From Methylorubrum rhodesianum (GTDB taxonomy: Bacteria; Pseudomonadota; Alphaproteobacteria; Rhizobiales; Beijerinckiaceae), in assembly GCF_014199985.1 (NCBI RefSeq), contig NZ_JACHOS010000007.1, forward strand, positions 62,001 through 126,000: a stretch of 64,000 nucleotides of DNA, in the 5' to 3' direction. Below, one piece after another: positions 1-14,311 of this stretch; positions within the stretch are counted from its first letter, which is position 1, and the number at the start of each line of letters is the position of its first letter. Under the pieces are notes generated by a model, which saw only the letters and a list, made by a program, of their open reading frames with translations, was not told where the DNA came from and did not search any database. A program made the position numbers and the translations under genes.

Positions 1-1
1 G

Positions 2-478
2 GTTCAGGAGCGGGAGGCGGCGTTCTGGTCGGATGAAGGCGCCCGCGCTCGGGCGCCGGCCGCGATGGCCGTCTTCTTCGACACTGCGCAGGCGGTGCTG
101 GCCGCCTATGCCGGCCGGGTGCGCCGGGTCTCCGGCGGGGCCGATCTCGTGCCCGGCGTCGCCTTCCTGCCGCTGCCGGGGCACACGCCGGGCCATGCCG
201 GCGTGCTGATCGAGGACGGATCGGAGCGGCTGCTGATCTGGGGCGACATCCTCCATTCCCGCCTGCTGCAGATGCCGCATCCGGACTGGACCGTGATCTG
301 GGATGCCGATCCGGGGGAGGCGATCGCCACCCGCCGCCGCATCCTCGACCGGGCCGCCGGCGAGGGGCTGGACGTCGCCGGGATGCACCTCGCCGGTCGG
401 GGCCGGATCCTCCGGGACGGGGCGGGCTACCTATGGGAGGTCCGCGACCGCGCCGGCTCAGACGGCGCCTACCGCTGA
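2..478 (+). CDS. Metallo-beta-lactamase-fold hydrolase, 3' part
   Basis: The reading frame is open from base 2, so the 5' end lies outside the window; the first ATG at 65 is internal. About 158 C-terminal residues remain. The segment GHTPGHAG followed about 16 residues later by the WGDILHS stretch is the typical second half of the metallo-beta-lactamase fold: the third metal-binding motif region and the bridging Asp in GDxLH. The first HxHxDH motif must lie upstream. The family hydrolyses lactones, thioesters, phosphodiesters and other substrates, so the substrate cannot be named. The gene converges on gltD with a 73-base gap that holds no clear terminator. Confidence 0.8.
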   Translation, partial: VQEREAAFWSDEGARARAPAAMAVFFDTAQAVLAAYAGRVRRVSGGADLVPGVAFLPLPGHTPGHAGVLIEDGSERLLIWGDILHSRLLQMPHPDWTVIWDADPGEAIATRRRILDRAAGEGLDVAGMHLAGRGRILRDGAGYLWEVRDRAGSDGAYR

Positions 479-551
479 GACCGCGGAAGCCCAACGAAAA
501 GGGCCACCGCCTCTCGGCGATGACCCCCCTCTCGTTCGAAGCTGGCGCGGT

Positions 552-1985
<1,434 letters not shown>

Positions 1986-2055
1986 CGATCAACCCTTCGC
2001 AGGCGCGGATCCCTCGACCACGCGGCCTTGCCGTCTGTCCGTCATCGCTGTGAGT

Positions 2056-2081
2056 CGGTCGGCGGCACGGGCCGCCGACCG
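2056..2081 (-). promoter_or_regulatory. 11-bp perfect hairpin between gltB and gltD
   Basis: The arms CGGTCGGCGGC and GCCGCCGACCG pair perfectly around a 4-base loop (ACGG) in the 131-base gltB-gltD spacer. Read on the transcribed strand, it is followed by ACTCACAGCG and not by a U tract, so it does not look like a full intrinsic terminator. It could be a partial terminator, an mRNA end-stabiliser or a processing site that sets the GltB:GltD ratio. The structure is seen; its role is inferred. Confidence 0.5.
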
Positions 2082-2116
2082 TATGGCGCGAAAGAACGCA
2101 GCCGTGTGACGCGTGA

Positions 2117-6835
<4,719 letters not shown>

Positions 6836-7456
6836 CGTCCGCAGATCTCCGACCCCTGCCCGCACGCGAGCATGTTTTATGCCCGAACACCAACGATGCC
6901 CGGGCCGTCGCCATCACTTTCAAGTCGGGTCTGGTGGGTGCTTCCTGCCGGAATCGCCCGCCAACCCGCGGGCTGAAGCCCCGGCTCGCTCAGCCGGCGC
7001 TCGCCCGGATCGCCTCGACGATCACCGGTTTGTCAGCTCGTTCGGACGTCACGTCGATCACGTGATGGATCCCCAAAGCTCGCCCGACGGCCAAGCGCGA
7101 CAAAAGGTAAGCGCGACAAATGGGACAGTCTTACTGTCCTATAGGCGGACGTTGCCAGATTTCATTCATTCCAGCAAGGGGCCGCCGGCGGCCACCGTCG
7201 TCCTTTTGAACATGCCTTGAATTCGCGTGGCGCAGCCGAGGTTCGTCGGCGCGCGGCGTATCCGGCGGCACGGCGGCGTCCCTGGTCCTGGCAGGTTCCG
7301 GCCCGGTCCGCAATGTCGCCCCATTCAATCGTTTAGAAAACCTTGCCGGCACGGAAGGAATGCGGGGATCGCGTCTGCCGTGACGCCGGGGGACCCGCGG
7401 TCAACAGCGGGCTCCCGGGACCTTCCCTTCTGCAAAAGCTTGGTTCGCGAGGTCCT
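6836..7456. other. Long intergenic region between gltB and the Lys-rich secreted protein
   Basis: About 620 bases with no credible gene; the ORFs here have no ribosome site and atypical composition. It must hold the gltB promoter (leftward) and the promoter of the gene at 7457 (rightward). The clearest internal structure is the direct repeat plus palindrome block at 7093-7139, described separately. A CCTATAG stretch right after that palindrome could be a -10-like element for rightward transcription. Nothing resembling a riboswitch or tRNA was recognised. Confidence 0.6.
7093..7139. promoter_or_regulatory. Tandem 12-bp direct repeats followed by a palindrome (putative operator)
   Basis: AAGCGCGACAAA occurs exactly at 7093-7104 and again at 7109-7120, a 16-base period. 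It is followed at once by GGACAGT-CTT-ACTGTCC (7123-7139), a perfect 7-bp inverted repeat with a 3-base spacer. CTATAG at 7139-7144 abuts the palindrome. This density of short repeats in an otherwise featureless spacer suggests protein-binding sites at a promoter. No known regulator consensus was recognised. Confidence 0.45.
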
Positions 7457-8548
7457 ATGGCTTCGAGCCGTCATGCCTTCGGTCGTCTCACGGGAGCGGT
7501 GCTGCGTCGCGGCCTCGGCTTCGGCCTGACCGCCGCGCTTCTGACCGGAGCCGGCCTGCAGGCCGCCGCCGCCCAGGGCTTCTACCGCGGGATCTACGGC
7601 CCGCCGCGGGTGGTGTATTTCGAGGAGGACGGCCTGCTGCCGCCGCGCGAGGTCGTCGAGGACCTGCGCGACCGCGGCTTCACCGAGATCGCCCGCCCCC
7701 GCTACGACGGGCGGAACTACCGCGTCGAGGCGACGAGCCCGCGCGGCCAGCGGCTGCGGCTCGTGGTCGATGCCCGCGAGGGCGACGTGATCGGGCGCGA
7801 ACCGCTCGGCGGCGTCTACTATCCCTCCGACCGCATCCGGCCGGCGGCGCCGGGCTACGGCTGGACCGAGGACGACATGCGCCCGCGCCGTCCGCTCCGC
7901 GAGGCGGAGCGGATCGTGCCGCCGGCCGACATCCCCTCCGTGCCCGGCCTGCGCAACGCACCTGCGGGGAGCGATCGGGGCGCCCCCCGCGACGTCCGGG
8001 TCGAGCGCGCGCCGCCCGCAACGCGGCCCGAAGCCAATCCCCTCGGCGTGAACCCGGACGCGGTGGGCCGCTCCGAAACGCCCCGGCGCGCGGCCGCCCG
8101 GACCGCGCCGGCGCCCAAGCTCCCGTCCCAGGCGCGCATTGCACCGGCGGCTCCGGAGCCTTCGCTCCGGTCCGGCCCCGCCGGATCCACTGCGATGACG
8201 CCGGCGGCCAAGTCCGAACCCGCCAAGTCCGAACCGGCCAGAAACGAGTCGGTGAAGACCGAGCCGGCCAAGCCGGATGTGAAGGAGGCGAAGGCCGTTG
8301 AGCCGAAGGCGCGCGAGGTGCGGCCTGAGGTCGGAAAGGCTGAGGCGGCCAAGTCGGAGCCGTCCAAGGAAACGGCCAAGGACACTCCCAAGGAGCCCAC
8401 GAAAACCGCCGAGTCGAAGCCCGCGCCGGCCGCGGGCAAAGGCTGGCAGGATCCGCCGGCCGACGGCGCGCGCAAGAACGTGCGGGTGATCGGCGGGGCG
8501 ACCGTCGTTCCCGGCGGCGCCGGCGGCGAGGCCAGCAGCACCGACTGA
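7457..8548 (+). CDS. Secreted PepSY-like protein with long Lys/Pro/Ala/Glu-rich tail
   Basis: 363 residues from the ATG at 7457, which has GAGG four bases upstream; an in-frame upstream ATG at 7343 lacks such a site. Residues 1 to about 40 form a Sec signal peptide (Arg-rich N-region, hydrophobic GLTAALLTGAGLQAAAA, cleavage near AAAQ-G). A globular stretch (residues about 57-110: LPPREVVEDLRDRGFTEI through VDAREGDVIGREPL) resembles a PepSY fold. The rest is low complexity with degenerate KSEPA repeats near residues 250-330, then a short conserved-looking end. A periplasmic or envelope-associated role is likely; the function is unknown. It converges on fdhD. Confidence 0.8.
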   Translation: MASSRHAFGRLTGAVLRRGLGFGLTAALLTGAGLQAAAAQGFYRGIYGPPRVVYFEEDGLLPPREVVEDLRDRGFTEIARPRYDGRNYRVEATSPRGQRLRLVVDAREGDVIGREPLGGVYYPSDRIRPAAPGYGWTEDDMRPRRPLREAERIVPPADIPSVPGLRNAPAGSDRGAPRDVRVERAPPATRPEANPLGVNPDAVGRSETPRRAAARTAPAPKLPSQARIAPAAPEPSLRSGPAGSTAMTPAAKSEPAKSEPARNESVKTEPAKPDVKEAKAVEPKAREVRPEVGKAEAAKSEPSKETAKDTPKEPTKTAESKPAPAAGKGWQDPPADGARKNVRVIGGATVVPGGAGGEASSTD

Positions 8549-8579
8549 ACCGGGATCGTTCTGAGCCGGGATCGATTCA

Positions 8580-8605
8580 GGGAGCGGCGGCTCAGCCGCC
8601 CTCCC
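8580..8605. terminator. Hairpin between convergent genes, overlapping the fdhD stop
   Basis: GGCGGC-TCA-GCCGCC (8586-8600) is flanked by GGGA and TCCC that can extend the stem across a mismatch. It sits where the 7457 gene and fdhD converge and includes the fdhD stop codon. There is no clear U tract on either strand, so termination efficiency is uncertain. Confidence 0.4.
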
Positions 8606-9455
8606 CGGCCAGCAGGAGCCGCTCGCGCCCCGAGAATACGGTGAGCGTATCGGATCGCGCGATGGCGCAGAGCGTCATGTCGTGGCAGCGCGCCCGCTCG
8701 ATGGCGAGCGAGGTCGGCGCGGAGATCGCCACCAGAACCGAGGCGCCGAGGGTCGCGGCCTTCTCCGCCATCTCGAAGGAGCAGCGGCTGGTAATGACGA
8801 GGAAGCCCTCGTCCGGCCGCACGCCCCGGCGCAGCAGCGCCCCGATGCACTTATCCAGAGCATTGTGGCGGCCGACATCCTCGCGCACCGCCACGAGCGT
8901 TCCGTCGAGTCCGGCCCAGCCGGCCGCGTGAACCGCGCGGGTCTCGCGGTTGAGGGTCTGGCAGTCGTGCAGGGCGGTGAGCGCGGTCTGGATCGCCGCC
9001 AGCGTCACCTGCGGACCTTTGCCGGACCGTGTCTTGGCGATCGGCAAGGCGGCAAGGTCCTCGATGCCGCAGACGCCGCAGCCGGTACGGCCGCTGATCG
9101 CGCGCTTGCGGGCGAGATGCTCGCGCAGCCGCCCGGGGGCGAGGTCGACCAGGAGCCGCAGGCCGCCCTCGCCGGGCTCGACGGTGACGCCGCGGATCTC
9201 GTCGGACGACTCGATCACGCCCTCGGTCAGGCTGAAGCCGTAGGCGAAGTCCTCGAGATCGGCCGGCGTCAGCATCATCACGGCGTAGGGCACGGTGCCG
9301 TAGACGACGTTGACCGGCATCTCGACGGCCAGCGAGCGGGAGTCGGGCCGCGCCTCGGGGGCGTCGTAGGCGACGACGAGCGTGCCGACCTTGCTCGACG
9401 TCGCGGGGCTGTCCCCGCCGAAGTCATCCTCAGATTTTCGGCTCAGGTCCCGCAT
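8592..9455 (-). CDS. fdhD: Formate dehydrogenase maturation sulfurtransferase FdhD
   Basis: 287 residues, normal for FdhD. The protein receives sulfur from a cysteine desulfurase and passes it to the Mo/W-bisMGD cofactor of formate dehydrogenase; without it the enzyme is inactive. The hallmark CxxC is at Cys126-Cys129 in GRTGCGVCGIEDL. Other conserved stretches are EMPVNVVYGTVPYAVMMLTP near residue 45, FAYGFSLTEG near 70, REDVGRHNALDKCIG near 206 and the TSRCSFEMAEKA stretch near 235. No formate dehydrogenase gene is adjacent, so the target is elsewhere in the genome. The start at 9455 has GGGG six bases upstream. Confidence 0.95.
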   Translation of the reverse strand: MRDLSRKSEDDFGGDSPATSSKVGTLVVAYDAPEARPDSRSLAVEMPVNVVYGTVPYAVMMLTPADLEDFAYGFSLTEGVIESSDEIRGVTVEPGEGGLRLLVDLAPGRLREHLARKRAISGRTGCGVCGIEDLAALPIAKTRSGKGPQVTLAAIQTALTALHDCQTLNRETRAVHAAGWAGLDGTLVAVREDVGRHNALDKCIGALLRRGVRPDEGFLVITSRCSFEMAEKAATLGASVLVAISAPTSLAIERARCHDMTLCAIARSDTLTVFSGRERLLLAGEGG

Positions 9456-9532
9456 TCGTATCCCCAGAGGCAGCCAATTTGCTCGTGGCGCAAGCCTGAT
9501 CCCGCGTCCAAGCGACGCTTAGCGGTGCTGTT

Positions 9533-9576
9533 GCGGTTGCGATTTGATGATCAGTATGGTTCTACGTCGCAACCGC
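9533..9576. promoter_or_regulatory. 10-bp inverted repeat in the fdhD-coxB divergent spacer
   Basis: GCGGTTGCGA (9533-9542) and TCGCAACCGC (9567-9576) are perfect inverted arms separated by 24 bases. The element lies in the 255-base region from which fdhD and coxB diverge, about 135 bases before coxB. Arms one and a half to three helical turns apart suit a dimeric regulator or a looped RNA. No known consensus (FNR/FixK, RegA) was matched convincingly. Confidence 0.45.
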
Positions 9577-9710
9577 CCATCCGGCAGCAACACGGTCGCG
9601 CCGGAACCGGCAAGGCCCGCGACAAGGTCGGGCAGTCCTCGGATTTGCGACGCTGATCGGCGAATTCAAGGGCAAACAAACCATAGGCATCAGGGGAGCC
9701 AAGCGGGGAT

Positions 9711-10550
9711 ATGCGGACGACGCAGGCGCAACATCGGTCATCGTGGGGGCTCGCCGCTTTCGGCGCTCTCCTCGGTTCGTCCTCCTCCGCTCTCGCGGCC
9801 GGCATCGGCCAGCCCGAGCCGTGGCAGATGAGCCGTCAGGTCCCGGTCACGGCCGAGGCCGTCGACCTCCTCAACTTCGAGCACGGGCTGCACTGGCTCG
9901 CCTTCGGCATCTCGGTCTTCGTTCTCGCCCTCATCCTCTACTGCATCTTCAAGTTCAGCGAGAAGGCGAACCCGACGCCGTCGCGCACCACGCACAACAC
10001 GATGATCGAGGTGGCCTGGACCATCATCCCGGTCCTGATCCTCGTGGCGGTGGCGATCCCCTCGTTCCGCACGCTGCGCACCCAGCTCTCCGACCCGAAG
10101 GCCGACGTGCTGGTCAAGGTGACCGGCCATGCCTGGTACTGGTCCTACGACTACCCGGCCGAGGGCGATAAGGGCGGCTTCACCTTCGACGCCAACGTCG
10201 ACGAGGAGCAGCAGCCGAAGCTTCTCGCCACCGACAACGACATGGTCGTGCCGGTCGGAAAGGTCGTGAAGGTGCAGGTCACCTCCGCCGACGTGATCCA
10301 TTCGTGGGCGATCCCGTCCTTCGGCGGCAAGATCGACGCGATCCCCGGCCGCCTGAACCAGTGGTGGTTCAAGGCCGACCGCGAGGGCACCTATTACGGC
10401 CAGTGCTCCGAGCTCTGCGGCGCCCGTCACGCCTACATGCCGATCACCGTGCGCGTGGTCAGCGAGCAGGCCTATGCCGAGTGGCTGACCGAGGCGAAGA
10501 CCAAGTACGCCGCCATCGACAACGGTGCGCGCCTCGCGGACGCCCGCTGA
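9711..10550 (+). CDS. coxB: Cytochrome c oxidase subunit II
   Basis: 279 residues, the usual length. It accepts electrons from cytochrome c at the binuclear CuA centre on the periplasmic side. A signal peptide (to about residue 30, ending SALAA) is followed by two transmembrane helices near 58-82 and 100-122 and then the cupredoxin domain. The CuA ligands are visible: His197 (VIHSWAIPSFG), Cys232, Glu234, Cys236, His240 and Met243 in QCSELCGARHAYM. There is no C-terminal heme c motif, so it is a plain aa3-type subunit. It is the first gene of the cox cluster; coxA follows after 83 bases. Confidence 0.98.
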   Translation: MRTTQAQHRSSWGLAAFGALLGSSSSALAAGIGQPEPWQMSRQVPVTAEAVDLLNFEHGLHWLAFGISVFVLALILYCIFKFSEKANPTPSRTTHNTMIEVAWTIIPVLILVAVAIPSFRTLRTQLSDPKADVLVKVTGHAWYWSYDYPAEGDKGGFTFDANVDEEQQPKLLATDNDMVVPVGKVVKVQVTSADVIHSWAIPSFGGKIDAIPGRLNQWWFKADREGTYYGQCSELCGARHAYMPITVRVVSEQAYAEWLTEAKTKYAAIDNGARLADAR

Positions 10551-10633
10551 CACTTCATCGGGCCGGGGCGCCGCCGTCCCGGCCGATCCTCCATTCGCCA
10601 GAGGCGACAGACATCTGATTAAGGCAAGGATCG

Positions 10634-12262
10634 ATGGCCACCGCCACAGCACATGCCGGGCATGACGCCCACCACGACCATAAACCCTCCTTCTTCGCCC
10701 GCTGGTTCCTCTCGACGAACCACAAGGACATCGGCACGCTCTACCTGATCTTCGCCTTCATGGCGGGCATCATCGGCGCGTTCCTCTCCTTCGGCATCCG
10801 CATGGAGATGGAGGAGCCTGGGCTCCAGTACTTCTCCAACCCGGCGACCTACAACGTGTTCGTCACCGGCCACGGCCTCATCATGGTGTTCTTCATGGTG
10901 ATGCCCGCCCTCATCGGCGGCTTCGGCAACTGGTTCGTCCCGCTGATGATCGGCGCGCCGGACATGGCCTTCCCGCGGATGAACAACATCTCGTTCTGGC
11001 TGACCGTGTCGGGCTTCGCCTGCCTCGTCTGCTCGCTGTTCGTCGAGGGCTCCCCCGGCGCCAGCGGCGCGGGCACCGGCTGGACCGTCTACCCGCCGCT
11101 CTCCTCCTCGGCCGGCCACCCCGGCCCGGCGGTCGATTTCGCCATCTTCTCGCTCCACCTCGCCGGTGCGGGCTCGATCCTCGGCGCGATCAACTTCATC
11201 ACCACCATCCTCAACATGCGCGCCCCCGGCATGACGCTGCACAAGATGCCGCTCTTCGCCTGGGCCGAGCTCGTCACCGCCTTCCTGCTGCTCCTGTCGC
11301 TCCCGGTTCTCGCCGGCGCGATCACGATGCTGCTCACCGACCGCAACTTCGGCACCACCTTCTTCGCCCCCGAGGGCGGCGGAGATCCGGTGCTCTACCA
11401 GCACCTGTTCTGGTTCTTCGGTCACCCCGAGGTGTACGTGATGATCCTGCCGGCCTTCGGCATCGTCTCGCACATCATCGCCACCTTCTCGCGCAAGCCC
11501 GTCTTCGGCTACCTCGCCATGGCCTACGCCATGGTCGCCATCGGCGTCGTCGGCTTCGTCGTGTGGGCTCACCACATGTACACCGTCGGCCTGTCGCTCC
11601 AGACGCAGTCCTACTTCGTCTTCGCGACCATGGTGATCGCGGTGCCGACCGGCGTGAAGATCTTCTCCTGGATCGCGACGATGTGGGGCGGTTCGATCCG
11701 CTTCACCGCGGCGATGCACTGGGCGGTGGGCTTCATCTTCCTGTTCACGGTCGGCGGCGTCACCGGCGTCGTGCTCGCGAACTCCTCGGTCGATAAGTAC
11801 CTGCACGACACCTACTACGTCGTGGCGCACTTCCATTACGTGCTCTCGCTCGGTGCCGTGTTCATCATCTTCGCCGGTGTCTACTACTGGTTCCCGAAGA
11901 TGACCGGCCACGTCATCCCGGAATGGGCGGGCAAGCTGCACTTCTGGCTGGCCTTCATCGGTGCGAACGTCCTGTTCTTCCCGATGCATTTCCTCGGTCT
12001 GGCCGGCATGCCGCGGCGCTATGCCGACTACCCGGAGGCCTTCGCCGGCTGGCACAAGGTCGCGACGCTGGGCGGTCACGTCTTCGCGCTGAGCATGGTC
12101 GTGTTCGTGATCGGCATCGTGCTGGCCTTCCGCTCCAAGACCCGCGCCGCGGACAATCCGTGGGGCGAGGGTGCCACCACCCTGGAGTGGACCCTGTCCT
12201 CGCCGCCGCCCTTCCACCAGTTCGAGACGCTCCCCAAGATCGTCGACGAGCCGGCCCACTAA
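10634..12262 (+). CDS. coxA: Cytochrome c oxidase subunit I
   Basis: 542 residues with twelve predicted membrane helices. It contains heme a and the heme a3-CuB site where oxygen is reduced and protons are pumped. Seen motifs: the heme a His in [11 protein letters not shown], the CuB/Tyr crosslink region [18 protein letters not shown], the paired CuB histidines in WAHHMYTVG, and the C-terminal heme histidines in [18 protein letters not shown]. The His-rich N-terminus ([11 protein letters not shown]) is common in alphaproteobacterial homologues. A strong terminator follows the gene. Confidence 0.98.
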   Translation: MATATAHAGHDAHHDHKPSFFARWFLSTNHKDIGTLYLIFAFMAGIIGAFLSFGIRMEMEEPGLQYFSNPATYNVFVTGHGLIMVFFMVMPALIGGFGNWFVPLMIGAPDMAFPRMNNISFWLTVSGFACLVCSLFVEGSPGASGAGTGWTVYPPLSSSAGHPGPAVDFAIFSLHLAGAGSILGAINFITTILNMRAPGMTLHKMPLFAWAELVTAFLLLLSLPVLAGAITMLLTDRNFGTTFFAPEGGGDPVLYQHLFWFFGHPEVYVMILPAFGIVSHIIATFSRKPVFGYLAMAYAMVAIGVVGFVVWAHHMYTVGLSLQTQSYFVFATMVIAVPTGVKIFSWIATMWGGSIRFTAAMHWAVGFIFLFTVGGVTGVVLANSSVDKYLHDTYYVVAHFHYVLSLGAVFIIFAGVYYWFPKMTGHVIPEWAGKLHFWLAFIGANVLFFPMHFLGLAGMPRRYADYPEAFAGWHKVATLGGHVFALSMVVFVIGIVLAFRSKTRAADNPWGEGATTLEWTLSSPPPFHQFETLPKIVDEPAH

Positions 12263-12285
12263 GGCAGGCGGGATACAACAGGATC

Positions 12286-12311
12286 GCGAGGACCGCCCAG
12301 GCGGTCCTCGC
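12286..12311 (+). terminator. Intrinsic terminator after coxA
   Basis: GCGAGGACCGCC (12286-12297) and GGCGGTCCTCGC (12300-12311) form a 12-bp perfect stem with a very tight loop, followed by TCTTTCCC. It lies 24 bases after the coxA stop. ctaB starts 108 bases further on, so ctaB probably has its own promoter or depends on read-through. Confidence 0.7.
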
Positions 12312-12418
12312 TCTTTCCCGGAGGCCTCTCTCCCACGTCGGAGAGGCCTCCCGCAAAGGGCGGCGCCGCGAACGGCGCGATCCGAGACCATCAGAACAAG
12401 CGTCAGATCACGGTTTCC

Positions 12419-13372
12419 ATGACGAGCCTGTCGAACAGCCTGAGCGCCGACGCCGGCCGCGTGTCGCTCCCCTCCGCCGCGGGCGGCGAGGTCGCCGACT
12501 TCTTCGCCCTGCTCAAGCCGCGGGTGATGGTGCTCGTGATCTTCACCGCCCTCGTGGGGATGGTGGTCTCGGACGCCACCGTGAACCCGGTGATCGCGGC
12601 GATCTCGCTGCTGATGATCGCGGTCGGGGCCGGCGCCTCGGGCTGCCTCAACATGTGGTGGGACGCCGACATCGACGCGCTGATGACCCGCACCGCCAAG
12701 CGGCCGATCCCGGACGGGCGCATCCGCCCCGACGAGGCGCTCACCTTCGGCATCGTCCTGTCGGTCGGCTCGGTGCTGATCCTCGGCCTCGCCTCGAACT
12801 GGCTCGCGGCCGGGCTTCTCGCCTTCACCATCGTCTTCTACGCCGTGATCTACTCGATGTGGCTGAAGCGGGCGACCGCGCAGAACATCGTGATCGGCGG
12901 TGCCGCCGGCGCCCTCCCCCCGGTGGTCGGGCAGGCGGCCGTGACCGGCCATGTCGGCATCGAGTCGCTGGTGCTGTTCGCGATCATCTTCATCTGGACG
13001 CCGCCGCATTTCTGGGCGCTGGCGCTGGTCAAGAGCGGTGAGTACGCCCGCGCTGGCATCCCGATGATGCCGAACGTCGCCGGCCCGGATTCGACCCGCC
13101 GCCAGATCGTCTGGTACTCCCTGCTGCTCGCGCCCCTCGGTCTCCTGCCGGTCTCGCTCGGCTTCGGCGGCTGGCTCTACGCGGCCGTCGGCGTGCTCGG
13201 CGGGCTCGGCATGCTCGCGGGCGCGGTGCAGGTGTACCGCCTGCGCGAGGGCGAGTCCGAGCGCAAGGCGGCCATGGGGCTGTTCGCCTTCTCGATCCTC
13301 TACCTGTTCCTGCTCTTCTCGGCGCTGCTCGCCGAGCAGGGGCTCGGACTGTTCCGCGCGGTCGCAGCGTGA
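12419..13372 (+). CDS. ctaB: Protoheme IX farnesyltransferase (heme O synthase)
   Basis: 317 residues with about nine membrane helices, a member of the UbiA prenyltransferase superfamily. It attaches a farnesyl group to heme b to make heme O, the precursor of heme A for the oxidase. The prenyl-diphosphate/Mg-binding Asp motif is [18 protein letters not shown] near residues 79-96. A second conserved region ([14 protein letters not shown]) lies near 190. It sits in the cox cluster directly before coxF and ctaG. Confidence 0.97.
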   Translation: MTSLSNSLSADAGRVSLPSAAGGEVADFFALLKPRVMVLVIFTALVGMVVSDATVNPVIAAISLLMIAVGAGASGCLNMWWDADIDALMTRTAKRPIPDGRIRPDEALTFGIVLSVGSVLILGLASNWLAAGLLAFTIVFYAVIYSMWLKRATAQNIVIGGAAGALPPVVGQAAVTGHVGIESLVLFAIIFIWTPPHFWALALVKSGEYARAGIPMMPNVAGPDSTRRQIVWYSLLLAPLGLLPVSLGFGGWLYAAVGVLGGLGMLAGAVQVYRLREGESERKAAMGLFAFSILYLFLLFSALLAEQGLGLFRAVAA

Positions 13373-13380
13373 GGCCTGCC

Positions 13381-13545
13381 ATGTCCGATCTGCCGGAAGG
13401 CGTGCGCCCGCTGACGCCGGAAGAGGCCAAGACCCGCCGCAAGCGCTCGGTGGCGATCGCCCTGACGCTCGGCGCCCTGGTGCTGATCTTCTTCGTTCTG
13501 ACGATCGCCAAGCTCGGGCCGCAGGTCCTGCAGCGGCCGCTCTGA
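13381..13545 (+). CDS. CoxF-like small oxidase assembly membrane protein
   Basis: 54 residues, ATG at 13381, TGA at 13543-13545. Layout: an acidic/Pro N-terminus (LPEGVRPLTPEEAKTRRKR), one membrane helix (residues about 24-42, VAIALTLGALVLIFFVLTIA) and the end LGPQVLQRPL. This K/R-rich segment, single helix and KLGPxVLxRPL tail is what I recall for the CoxF-type peptide found between ctaB and ctaG in Rhizobiales cox clusters. It lies 8 bases after ctaB and 12 before ctaG, so it is probably co-translated with them. Its role in oxidase assembly is inferred from position. Confidence 0.85.
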   Translation: MSDLPEGVRPLTPEEAKTRRKRSVAIALTLGALVLIFFVLTIAKLGPQVLQRPL

Positions 13546-13557
13546 GGACCCGAACCG

Positions 13558-14166
13558 ATGACGGATGTGAGCGAGAGAGGGGTGCGGGCGGCGCGCGGCA
13601 CGCGCTGGACGGTCCTGGCCTGCGCCGGCGTGGTGCTCGGCATGGGCGGTCTCGCGGCCGTCTCGGCGCCGCTCTACTCGATGTTCTGCAAGGCGACCGG
13701 CTATGGCGGCACCCCCCTCGTCGGCGCCGCGCCCACGGTCGCGGTCGGCGAGGCCCTGGCGCCGGTCCTGGTCCGGTTCGACACCAACGTCTCGAAGACC
13801 CTGTCCTGGCGCTTCCAGCCGGAGCAGTCCCGGGTCGAGGCGGTACCCGGCCAGACGGCGACCGTGTTCTTCAAGGTGACGAATACCGGCCCGACGCCCT
13901 CGACCGGTATCGCCGTGTTCAACGTGCAGCCCGACCTGATGGGGAGCTACTTCGTCAAGGTGCAGTGCTTCTGCTTCGACGAGCACACGCTGCAGCCGGG
14001 TGAGTCGGCGGAATTCCCGCTGGTGTTCTACGTCGATCCGGCCCTGCGCAAGGATCCGGACATCGGTTCTCTCTCGGAGATGACGCTGTCCTACACCTAC
14101 TACCCCTCGAAGAACGGCGCGCCGGTGGCGCAGGCGGCCAAGCCCGCTCCCACGCGCAATTTTTGA
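13558..14166 (+). CDS. ctaG: Cytochrome c oxidase assembly protein CtaG/Cox11
   Basis: 202 residues: one N-terminal membrane anchor (residues about 15-37) followed by a periplasmic immunoglobulin-like copper domain. Cox11 proteins deliver copper to the CuB site of subunit I. The conserved cysteine Cys44 (YSMFCKATGYGG) and the CFCF copper motif at Cys137/Cys139 (VQCFCFDEHTLQPGE) are both present. GAGG lies ten bases upstream of the ATG. It is followed by a structured spacer and coxC. Confidence 0.97.
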   Translation: MTDVSERGVRAARGTRWTVLACAGVVLGMGGLAAVSAPLYSMFCKATGYGGTPLVGAAPTVAVGEALAPVLVRFDTNVSKTLSWRFQPEQSRVEAVPGQTATVFFKVTNTGPTPSTGIAVFNVQPDLMGSYFVKVQCFCFDEHTLQPGESAEFPLVFYVDPALRKDPDIGSLSEMTLSYTYYPSKNGAPVAQAAKPAPTRNF

Positions 14167-14195
14167 GGGATCGTGCGACGGCGCAAGCGTGACAA

Positions 14196-14258
14196 TGCCT
14201 TGGCTGCCGAAGTAGAGGGTTTTCAACCGAGGTCCGGTCCCGCCGGACCTCCAAGGCA
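14196..14258 (+). promoter_or_regulatory. Nested stem structure in the ctaG-coxC spacer
   Basis: The outer arms TGCCTTGG (14196-14203) and CCAAGGCA (14251-14258) enclose an inner 9-bp hairpin, GAGGTCCGG-TCCCG-CCGGACCTC (14229-14251). The last C of the inner arm is shared with the first C of the outer arm. It lies 54 bases before the coxC start with no U tract after it. It may be a leader or processing element that tunes coxC expression. The pairing is seen; the role is inferred. Confidence 0.45.
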
Positions 14259-14311
14259 ACAGGGCCCGGCCGTCAGGCGGTGACGGGCCGGGGCGAGGGA
14301 GAAGCATCGCG

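Noticed and set aside
6836-6990. Sigma-54 promoter or NtrC sites before gltB
   Set aside because: No GG-n10-GC spaced -24/-12 element was found on the minus strand.
10619-13009. 796-codon frame opposite the cox genes
   Set aside because: Antisense shadow of coxA and ctaB with His/Asp/Glu/Arg-rich filler and no family signature.
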